A stretch of DNA of 19,250 nt, taken from an uncultured Parabacteroides sp. (GTDB taxonomy: Bacteria; Bacteroidota; Bacteroidia; Bacteroidales; Tannerellaceae). This document shows positions 13,671 through 19,250 of this stretch, in pieces. Positions within the stretch are counted from its first letter, which is position 1; every line of letters begins with the position of its first letter. The position numbers and the translations under genes are program-made. The notes beneath the pieces were generated by a model, which ran no database searches, was not told the origin of the DNA, and saw only the letters and a list, made by a program, of their open reading frames with translations. Location of the stretch: the NCBI GenBank assembly GCA_900552465.1, contig URZO01000080.1, positions 1 to 19,250 on the forward strand, in the 5' to 3' direction.

Positions 13671-14321
13671 ATGAAACATAAGATAGCGCCTTCTCTGCTG
13701 GCTGCCGATTTTCTGAATTTGCAGCGGGATGTGGAGATGATAAATAAGAGTGATGCCGATTGGTTGCATCTGGATATTATGGACGGTGTATTTGTTCCTA
13801 ATATATCTTTTGGTTTTCCGGTCTTGGAAGCGATAAAACCGGTCTGCCGGAAACCGATGGATGTACACCTGATGATCGTCGAGCCGCAAAAGTTTATTCC
13901 GGAAGTGGCGGCTGCGGGCGCCTATATGATGAATGTGCACTATGAGGCTTGCACGCATCTGCACCGGACGGTGGGAGCTATCAAAGAGGCAGGGATGAAG
14001 GCGGCTGTTACGTTGAACCCGCATACGCCGATTTGCCTGTTGGAAGATATTTTGCAGGATCTGGATATGGTGTTGCTGATGTCGGTGAATCCGGGTTACG
14101 GCGGACAGAAGTTCATCGAACATTCGGTCGATAAGACGGCTCGCCTGAAAGATATGATACTGGCTAAAGGGCTGGACACCCTGATTGAAGTCGATGGCGG
14201 GGTGAATATGCAGACGGCGAAACGCCTGGTCGAGGTTGGCGCCGATGTGTTGGTTGCCGGCAGCTTTGTCTTCCGTTCTCCTGATCCGTTGCAGACGATC
14301 CGGGAGCTGAAGGGTTTATAG
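13671..14321 (+). CDS. rpe: Ribulose-phosphate 3-epimerase
   Basis: This 216-residue TIM-barrel enzyme interconverts ribulose 5-phosphate and xylulose 5-phosphate in the pentose phosphate pathway. Family signatures are complete: I-A-P-S-L-L-A-A-D-F at the start, H-L-D-I-M-D-G with metal ligands His33 and Asp35, D-V-H-L-M-I with His66, N-P-G-Y-G-G-Q-K-F in the phosphate-binding loop, and V-D-G-G-V-N with Asp175. I prefer the ATG at 13671, because the protein then begins M-K-H-K-I-A-P-S like its relatives. The in-frame ATG at 13662 adds three residues and would sit almost on the predicted transcription start. It opens a plus-strand run of housekeeping genes, but a 98-base inverted repeat separates it from comEC. 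Confidence 0.95.
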   Translation: MKHKIAPSLLAADFLNLQRDVEMINKSDADWLHLDIMDGVFVPNISFGFPVLEAIKPVCRKPMDVHLMIVEPQKFIPEVAAAGAYMMNVHYEACTHLHRTVGAIKEAGMKAAVTLNPHTPICLLEDILQDLDMVLLMSVNPGYGGQKFIEHSVDKTARLKDMILAKGLDTLIEVDGGVNMQTAKRLVEVGADVLVAGSFVFRSPDPLQTIRELKGL

Positions 14322-14327
14322 TGTACC

Positions 14328-14425
14328 GGACGCAGACAACGCAGAATACGCAGATGAGCGCAGACTTTTTATTGATAATAAATAATATCTGCGTTACTCT
14401 GTGCTCGTTTGCGTCATCTGCGTCC
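14328..14425. repeat. Inverted repeat made of CGCAGA words
   Basis: The left arm has four CGCAGA words at 14331, 14340, 14349 and 14359. The right arm mirrors them with TCTGCG at 14388, TCTGTG at 14398, TTTGCG at 14408 and TCTGCG at 14417. Spacing is 9-10 bases throughout. The outer nine bases of the arms (GGACGCAGA / TCTGCGTCC) are perfect complements. The centre is AT-rich. It lies between rpe and comEC, starting seven bases after the rpe stop. It may fold as an RNA hairpin or bind a protein on one face of the helix. Confidence 0.75.
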
Positions 14426-14485
14426 ACTAAATATCTCTTTCGATACACACTTGTAATCAGATAAACAAATTCAAAGCCTTACATT

Positions 14486-15766
14486 ATGATAAAAGAATTA
14501 CAGATACGTCCTTTTTCCCGTCCGTTGCTTGTCTGGATTGCGGGAATCATGCTGCAAACAGTTTTCCCGCTTTGTGCTTATTCCGTATTATTTCTGTTGT
14601 TTCCCCTTTTAGTCCTTGTTTTTTCTTGTTTTGGAACGAAGGTACAAGGGGCATTTTGCTATGAAACGCGCTGGCTTTGGGGTGCGGTCTTTGTTTCCCT
14701 GCTGCTTTTTCTTTCTATACAGAAGACTGCCTGTTCACAGGTCGATTTGCCTTCGGAGCATCCGGAATCTACTCTTTCCCGATTGGCGAAGGAAGAACAA
14801 CTGCGTCTGTTGGAACCTTTCGACAGGCTGAACCTGACGGACGGGGAGAAGTCGGTGCTGGCGACTATTACTGTGGGCTACCGGGAGGCGATGGACCGGA
14901 ATGTCAGGCAACGTTTTTCGGTTGCCGGCGTGGCGCATATCCTGGCGGTGAGCGGTTTTCATGTCGCTGTTGTTTGTGGCTTCCTGTCTTTTATGCTGTC
15001 GTTTCTTCCCCGGAGCGAGCCATGCCGGTGGATCCGTTATCTATTGACGGTCTTGTTGTTATGGACTTTTGTTGCGGTGACAGGATTGGCGGCTTCAGCT
15101 GTCCGGGCGGCTTTGATGCTGACACTGTTTCTGACCGGAGGGGTGTTGGGAAGGATGACGGAGCGTTATAACATCTTGGCGGCTTCGGCTTTCTGCATGC
15201 TGGTCTATGAGCCTCTCTATCTGTTCGACATCGGTTTTCAGTTGAGTTATCTGGCTGTGTTGTCCATTTTATATTTCCAACCCCGGTTGCAGCGGTTGAT
15301 AGAAGTCCGCAATCCTTTGCTCCGGGCTCCCTGGCAGTGGCTTACCGTCACGTTGGCGGCGCAGGTCGGGACGGCGTTTCTTTGCCTCTATTATTTCGGG
15401 CAGTTCTCGACTGTCTTTTTATTGACCAACTTGCCGATGACTCTTTTAGCAACATTGTTGATACCTATGGGGTTGGTCTGGATGATGCTGCCGGCGGGAT
15501 GTCCGGGTTATGAATGGTTGCAAGCCGGGGTAGAGGGGCTGACGCGTGGTTTGCTTCGCCTTGTCGATTCCTTTAGCAGCGTACCGGGGGCGGTCTTTTC
15601 CTTCCGGTTCGATTTCTCTGCGATGCTGACGGCCTACGGCATACTTCTGTTTGTCTTGTTGTACGGCCATACCAGGCGTCCGGCATATCTGTTCGGGGGA
15701 TTGACCCTGTTGTTAATAATATTGATTGTCCGGCTGATTGGAAATCTAATGCTGTGTGGAATATAA
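14486..15766 (+). CDS. comEC: ComEC/Rec2-family membrane protein, short form
   Basis: This 426-residue polytopic inner-membrane protein carries the ComEC/Rec2 core, the channel that takes single-stranded DNA into the cytoplasm in transformable bacteria. The core signature is clear: A-H-I-L-A-V-S-G-F-H-V at 150-160, S-A-V-R-A-A-L-M near 204-211, and F-Q-L-S-Y-L-A-V-L-S at 251-260, with about ten hydrophobic segments. Bacteroidales ComEC proteins are usually much longer: an OB-like DUF4131 region sits between the first helices and the core, and many other bacteria add a C-terminal beta-lactamase-like domain. Here residues 80-100 lead almost directly into the core, so both are missing. No frameshift is visible. 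It lies between rpe and the DHH phosphoesterase gene. Activity in DNA uptake is uncertain. Confidence 0.87.
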   Translation: MIKELQIRPFSRPLLVWIAGIMLQTVFPLCAYSVLFLLFPLLVLVFSCFGTKVQGAFCYETRWLWGAVFVSLLLFLSIQKTACSQVDLPSEHPESTLSRLAKEEQLRLLEPFDRLNLTDGEKSVLATITVGYREAMDRNVRQRFSVAGVAHILAVSGFHVAVVCGFLSFMLSFLPRSEPCRWIRYLLTVLLLWTFVAVTGLAASAVRAALMLTLFLTGGVLGRMTERYNILAASAFCMLVYEPLYLFDIGFQLSYLAVLSILYFQPRLQRLIEVRNPLLRAPWQWLTVTLAAQVGTAFLCLYYFGQFSTVFLLTNLPMTLLATLLIPMGLVWMMLPAGCPGYEWLQAGVEGLTRGLLRLVDSFSSVPGAVFSFRFDFSAMLTAYGILLFVLLYGHTRRPAYLFGGLTLLLIILIVRLIGNLMLCGI

Positions 15767-15783
15767 AAAAAGTCGTACCTTTG
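15753..15783 (+). promoter_or_regulatory. Promoter of the DHH phosphoesterase gene, overlapping the comEC end
   Basis: TGTG at 15753-15756, a 19-base spacer and TACCTTTG at 15776-15783 fit the consensus with one mismatch in the -33 element. The comEC stop codon lies inside it. It supports a start at 15807 for the next gene. Confidence 0.55.
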
Positions 15784-15806
15784 TCACTGAATATAAGAGA
15801 ATATAT

Positions 15807-16856
15807 ATGATTACGAAAATCATTCAGGAAGAGAAAATACAAAAAGCTAAGAAGTACGTCGAGAAAGGCGAAAGTTTTGTTATCGTGACACATGTTACCC
15901 CGGACGGGGACGCTATAGGTTCCGCATTGGGACTCTACCATTTTCTGACAGCTTATGGAAAAGACAACGTAACGGTTGTGGTACCCAACGATTTCCCCCA
16001 GTTCTATAAATGGATGCCGGGCCATAAGGAGGTTGTCATTCATGAGAAATACCCTGATTTTGCGGAGCAATTGATCCGGGACGCAGATGTTATCTTCTGC
16101 CTGGATTTCAACGAGCCGAAGCGCATCGAGAAACTGGCTCCGGCAGTCGTGGCTGCTGACGGGCGGAAGGTGATGATCGACCATCATCTGAATCCTGCTG
16201 ATTTCTGTCGTGTGACAATGTCCTATCCGGAAATGTCGTCTACGAGCGAAATGGTTTTTCGCTTTATCTGCCGCATGGGAATGTTCGAGCTGATCAATAA
16301 AGACTGTGCCGCATGTATCTATACCGGTATGATGACGGATACAGGATCGTTTACCTATAACTCGAATAAGCCGGAGATCTATACGATCATAAGCGAACTG
16401 ATCAAGAAGGGAATCGATAAGGATTTGATCTACCGGAAAGTGAACCAGGTCTATTCGGAAAGCCGCCTGCGTATGATGGGCTATGTCCTGTACGAAAAGA
16501 TGAAACTTTATCCGGAAAAGCAAGCCGCTTTGATTACGCTTTCGCTGGAAGAACTGAACCGTTTCCACTACGTAACGGGCGATACGGAAGGATTCGTCAA
16601 TCTGCCGTTGAGCATCGAGGGGGTGACATTCAGTGTCTTTATCCGTGAAGACAAAGATTACGTCAAGGTTTCGCTCCGCTCTGTCGGCGACTTCCCCTGT
16701 AATCAGTTTGCCAGCCGGTATTTTAATGGCGGAGGGCATAAAAATGCTTCGGGAGGCGAATTCTACGGCTCATTGGCCGACGCCGTTGCCGTGTTCGAGA
16801 AAGGATTAATGGAATTTAATCCTAATAAAACAGAAGAATTAGACAAACATGCCTGA
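15807..16856 (+). CDS. nrnA: DHH/DHHA1 phosphoesterase, NrnA-type
   Basis: This 349-residue cytoplasmic enzyme of the bifunctional oligoribonuclease / pAp phosphatase family would degrade very short RNA to nucleotides and 3'-phosphoadenosine 5'-phosphate to AMP. The Mn2+ site is visible as His29, Asp33 and Asp35 (in H-V-T-P-D-G-D-A), Asp100, the Asp-His-His triad at 125-127 and Asp178. The C-terminal DHHA1 domain has the substrate-binding G-G-G-H-K-N-A-S-G-G at 308-317. The open frame extends 17 codons upstream to an ATG at 15756, inside comEC. I reject that start because a promoter lies between it and 15807, and relatives begin near the first helix. Bacteroidota usually lack Orn, so this is a likely main nano-RNase; that is inference. 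Confidence 0.92.
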   Translation: MITKIIQEEKIQKAKKYVEKGESFVIVTHVTPDGDAIGSALGLYHFLTAYGKDNVTVVVPNDFPQFYKWMPGHKEVVIHEKYPDFAEQLIRDADVIFCLDFNEPKRIEKLAPAVVAADGRKVMIDHHLNPADFCRVTMSYPEMSSTSEMVFRFICRMGMFELINKDCAACIYTGMMTDTGSFTYNSNKPEIYTIISELIKKGIDKDLIYRKVNQVYSESRLRMMGYVLYEKMKLYPEKQAALITLSLEELNRFHYVTGDTEGFVNLPLSIEGVTFSVFIREDKDYVKVSLRSVGDFPCNQFASRYFNGGGHKNASGGEFYGSLADAVAVFEKGLMEFNPNKTEELDKHA

Positions 16857-16874
16857 GATATGGCGGAGATTATA

Positions 16875-16882
16875 TACATTTG
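16875..16882 (+). promoter_or_regulatory. Possible internal promoter element before the lipoprotein gene
   Basis: TACATTTG is an exact -7 match 28 bases before the start at 16911. The -33 position is poor, so it may only supplement readthrough from nrnA. Confidence 0.4.
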
Positions 16883-16910
16883 CCAGTCATTTACAATTAA
16901 TACGTAACAG

Positions 16911-17492
16911 ATGAAGAGAGGTTTTTATATCCTGTTGATTATGTGCGCTGCCATAATGGTGGTGTCGTGTGACAAGACAAAGTCATACACTGATATGTTG
17001 AAGGCCCAGCAAAAGGCTATTGATCGTCTGGAGAAGGATAGCGGATTGGTCATTTTAGATGAATTTCCAAAGGATAGCATTTTCAAGGAAAATGAATTCG
17101 TGAAGCTGGATGATGGTGTTTATCTGAATATTATAGAAAAAGGTAATAGCGAACGTGCTGCATTGGGAAAGACGGATGTCCAGGTTCGTTTTATGGCTAC
17201 AATGTTTATGGAAAACAGTAGCTTAGGTACAGGTACTGTCGATCTGCTCGGTCCTCATTCCAACGGTACGCATCCGGTAGAGTTCAAATATGGCTACTAT
17301 AGCGAAGGGCTTTACAGCTATTATTATAATATATTCATCAGTCCAGGTCTGGCAGCCGGCCTGCCTTACGTAGGAGACAGTGCGTATGTGAAGCTGATCG
17401 TCCCCTTTAAACAGATGGGAACCCTCGGCGATTTCCAAAGAACAGGAACACCTGTTTATTTTGAGAAAGTAAGATATATCTTTAAAAAATAA
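16911..17492 (+). CDS. Lipoprotein, DUF4827-like
   Basis: This 193-residue lipoprotein has a signal peptide and lipobox V-V-S-C with the lipidated Cys at position 20, followed by D-K rather than the S-D-D-type surface-export signals. It is probably anchored in the periplasmic leaflet or outer membrane. The mature part starts with a helix (Y-T-D-M-L-K-A-Q-Q-K-A-I-D-R-L) and continues with a beta-rich domain ending G-T-P-V-Y-F-E-K-V-R-Y-I-F. I recognise it as the Bacteroidales DUF4827 family, which has a loose FKBP-like look, but no active-site residues can be named. It lies 54 bases after nrnA and only 10 bases before the phosphohexomutase gene, so it is probably co-transcribed with the latter. 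The function is unknown. Confidence 0.75.
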   Translation: MKRGFYILLIMCAAIMVVSCDKTKSYTDMLKAQQKAIDRLEKDSGLVILDEFPKDSIFKENEFVKLDDGVYLNIIEKGNSERAALGKTDVQVRFMATMFMENSSLGTGTVDLLGPHSNGTHPVEFKYGYYSEGLYSYYYNIFISPGLAAGLPYVGDSAYVKLIVPFKQMGTLGDFQRTGTPVYFEKVRYIFKK

Positions 17493-17502
17493 ATCTAACT
17501 AA

Positions 17503-18891
17503 ATGACACTGATTAAATCTATTTCCGGTATCCGCGGTACAATAGGCGGGAACCCTGAAGATGGGCTCAATCCGTTGGCTATTGTCAAGTTTGTGGCTGC
17601 ATATGCTACATTCATTAAGAAAAACACGAAGGTGACAACAAACAAGATCGTCGTAGGTCGTGATGCACGTATCTCCGGTCCGATGGTGAAACAAGTCGTT
17701 CTCGGTACATTGACCGGGATGGGCTTTGATGTGGTGGACATCGACCTGGCTACGACTCCGACTACCGAGCTGGCTGTTACCTGGGAAAATGCTTGCGGCG
17801 GTATTATCCTGACCGCCAGCCATAATCCGAAACAATGGAACGCGCTGAAGTTGCTGAACGAACGCGGCGAATTCCTGGATGCTGCCGAAGGAGCCGAAGT
17901 GCTTAAGATCGCAGCCGAAGAAAGTTTCGTATTTGCCGATGTCGATCAATTGGGAAAAGTGATTGTCAACAACAGCTACAATCAAAAACATATAGAAAGC
18001 GTCCTCAAGCTAGATCTGGTAGACGTGGAAGCGATCAAGGCTGCTAATTTCCGCGTTGCTGTCGACTGTGTGAACTCGGTAGGCGGTATCGTTATTCCGG
18101 AACTGCTTTCCGCTTTAGGCGTGAAAGAAATCTTTAAGCTGCATTGTGCGGCTCACGGTAACTTTGCGCATAATCCGGAACCGATCCCTGAAAACCTGAC
18201 GGAGATCTCCGACCTGATGAAACATGCCAAAGCAGATGTCGGCTTTGTGGTAGACCCGGACGTGGACCGTCTGGCTATCATCTGCGAAGACGGCGAAATG
18301 TTTGGCGAAGAATATACATTGGTGGCTGTCAGCGACTATGTCCTGACGCATACTCTGGGTAATACGGTCAGCAACCTGAGCTCCAGCCGTGCCCTGCGCG
18401 ACGTGACTCGCGCTCATGGTGGCGAATATAACGCAGCGGCAGTAGGCGAGGTGAACGTTGTCACGAAGATGAAAGCAACCAATGCTATCATCGGCGGTGA
18501 AGGTAACGGCGGCGTGATCTATCCGGCCAGCCATTACGGTCGCGATGCTTTGGTAGGTATCGCCCTGTTCCTGACGCATCTGGCAAAGAAACAGATGAAG
18601 ACCAGCGAACTGCGCGCCTCTTATCCTCCGTATTTCATCTCCAAGAAGAAGGTGGAACTGACTCCGGATATCGACGTGGATGCTATCCTGGCTAAGGTGA
18701 AAGAGAAGTTTGCCCAGTATGATATCACCGATATCGACGGCGTGAAGATCGACTTTCCTGAAAAGTGGGTTCACCTGCGCAAGAGCAACACGGAACCGAT
18801 CATCCGTATCTATTCCGAAGCTCACACAATGAAAGAAGCTGAAGAAATCGGCGGCGAGTTGATTGCGGTGATTAATGAGATGTGTAAGTAA
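17503..18891 (+). CDS. glmM: Phosphoglucosamine mutase / phosphomannomutase family protein
   Basis: This 462-residue alpha-D-phosphohexomutase is most likely a phosphoglucosamine mutase, converting glucosamine 6-phosphate to glucosamine 1-phosphate for UDP-GlcNAc, peptidoglycan and lipid A. All four family motifs are present: the phosphoserine loop T-A-S-H-N-P with Ser106, the Mg2+ site D-P-D-V-D-R at 251-256, the sugar-binding G-E-G-N-G-G at 332-337, and the phosphate-binding R-K-S-N-T-E-P at 426-432. The sugar loop reads G-E-G-N-G-G rather than the classical G-E-x-S-G, which is common in Bacteroidales members; phosphomannomutase activity cannot be excluded. The gene follows the lipoprotein by 10 bases and ends the operon at a strong terminator. 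Confidence 0.88.
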   Translation: MTLIKSISGIRGTIGGNPEDGLNPLAIVKFVAAYATFIKKNTKVTTNKIVVGRDARISGPMVKQVVLGTLTGMGFDVVDIDLATTPTTELAVTWENACGGIILTASHNPKQWNALKLLNERGEFLDAAEGAEVLKIAAEESFVFADVDQLGKVIVNNSYNQKHIESVLKLDLVDVEAIKAANFRVAVDCVNSVGGIVIPELLSALGVKEIFKLHCAAHGNFAHNPEPIPENLTEISDLMKHAKADVGFVVDPDVDRLAIICEDGEMFGEEYTLVAVSDYVLTHTLGNTVSNLSSSRALRDVTRAHGGEYNAAAVGEVNVVTKMKATNAIIGGEGNGGVIYPASHYGRDALVGIALFLTHLAKKQMKTSELRASYPPYFISKKKVELTPDIDVDAILAKVKEKFAQYDITDIDGVKIDFPEKWVHLRKSNTEPIIRIYSEAHTMKEAEEIGGELIAVINEMCK

Positions 18892-18914
18892 AATTCTATA
18901 CATATAATAAGTGA

Positions 18915-18946
18915 GAGAGGATGCTTCAAAAGAGCATCCTCTTTTT
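18915..18946 (+). terminator. Rho-independent terminator after glmM
   Basis: AGAGGATGCT at 18916-18925 pairs perfectly with AGCATCCTCT at 18933-18942 around a 7-base loop, followed by TTTT directly after the stem. It closes the rpe-to-glmM region. Confidence 0.92.
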
Positions 18947-19089
18947 GTATATATACTTTACGGATTTGGCGTTTGTCTGCTTAAATAGGGTATTTAATCG
19001 TGATAATCAAAGTTTATACGTTAAAATGGTTTTGAACGATTGTAAATGTCATAATAATTTATGTCCTTTGTTAAAAAGGGAAGGTAAGT

Positions 19090-19250
19090 ATGGAAAAACA
19101 ACAGTTAACGCCATGTGGGGTATTTGTTATCCTGTTTAGTATATTATTGGGATGTTCGTTTCAGAAAACATCTGTAAAAGATGCTGAAACGAGCAGGATT
19201 GATTCTTTGCTTTCTTTTTATAGGGACTCTTTGGCTGTAAGCCCGTTAGC
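19090..19250 (+). CDS. Lipoprotein, N-terminal part (runs off the window)
   Basis: The first 53 codons of a gene cut by the window end. It starts with a signal sequence and a lipobox, L-L-G-C, with Cys at position 22, then Q-K-T-S-V-K-D and a helical segment R-I-D-S-L-L-S-F-Y-R-D-S-L. The AAGGTAAGT just before the ATG is a weak ribosome site. A poor promoter match (TTTG at 19031, TAATTTAT at 19055) lies upstream. The D-S-L-L-x-F-Y-x-D-S style is typical of the helical N-termini of Bacteroidales TPR lipoproteins and TPR-HTH sensors, so that is my guess, but too little is visible to decide. Confidence 0.7.
   Translation, partial: MEKQQLTPCGVFVILFSILLGCSFQKTSVKDAETSRIDSLLSFYRDSLAVSPL

Noticed and set aside
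14328..14425. CRISPR array
   Set aside because: The repeated words are only six bases long with three- to four-base gaps and are arranged as an inverted dyad, and no cas genes are present.
15573..16739. 388-codon open frame on the minus strand opposite comEC and nrnA
   Set aside because: It is the complement of two well-supported genes and has no ribosome site, promoter or recognisable domain; long antisense frames are common opposite genes with this codon bias.
18921..19139. 72-codon open frame after glmM
   Set aside because: It begins inside the terminator hairpin and overlaps the start of the lipoprotein gene at 19090.

Overview
The window looks like chromosomal DNA of an anaerobic Bacteroidales bacterium; Parabacteroides or a close relative is my best guess. 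The reasons are repeated matches to the Bacteroidota promoter -7 motif TAnnTTTG upstream of genes, weak Shine-Dalgarno sites, the end of a pyruvate:ferredoxin oxidoreductase (fermentative anaerobe), a TPR-membrane-AraC regulator of a kind typical of this order, a DUF4827-type lipoprotein, and several signal peptides ending in A-Q. The genus is inference from recall. I see no tRNA, rRNA, CRISPR, insertion sequence, prophage or integrase, so most of the window is ordinary core chromosome with a few accessory genes.

Layout. 1-180 is the 3' end of the oxidoreductase, closed by two hairpins. 330-1001 is an AqpZ-like aquaporin. On the minus strand, 3473-1049 holds a periplasmic TPR/transmembrane/AraC regulator followed by two small proteins that look like degenerate GIY-YIG domains. 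4869-3694 (minus) is an outer-membrane OprO/P-like porin, transcribed divergently from a Cof-type HAD phosphatase and a beta-carbonic anhydrase (4984-6337). 6434-6808 is a compact transcription unit with a 56-residue unknown protein and structured RNA downstream. 6993-7991 is a secreted M28 zinc peptidase, followed by a 346-base intergenic region with two strong hairpins.

8338-11438 encodes two envelope proteins: a Gly/Trp/Tyr-rich and Ser/Arg-rich secreted protein, and an OMPP1/FadL-like outer-membrane barrel. A strong terminator follows. 11653-12246 is an ECF-type sigma factor with no recognisable anti-sigma gene next to it; a 60-residue basic small protein follows. A RhuM-family gene (minus, 13549-12530) sits convergently and is probably accessory.

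13671-18891 is a housekeeping run on the plus strand: rpe (pentose phosphate epimerase), a short ComEC/Rec2 protein, an NrnA-type DHH phosphoesterase, a DUF4827-like lipoprotein and a glmM-type phosphohexomutase, ended by a clear terminator. A 98-base inverted repeat built of CGCAGA words separates rpe from comEC. The window ends inside a lipoprotein gene at 19090.

No obvious new multi-gene system stands out. The parts least explained by known families are the pair of degenerate GIY-YIG-like genes beside the TPR-AraC regulator, the 56-residue small-protein transcript, the low-complexity surface protein, the hairpin pair at 8023-8126 and the CGCAGA dyad element.
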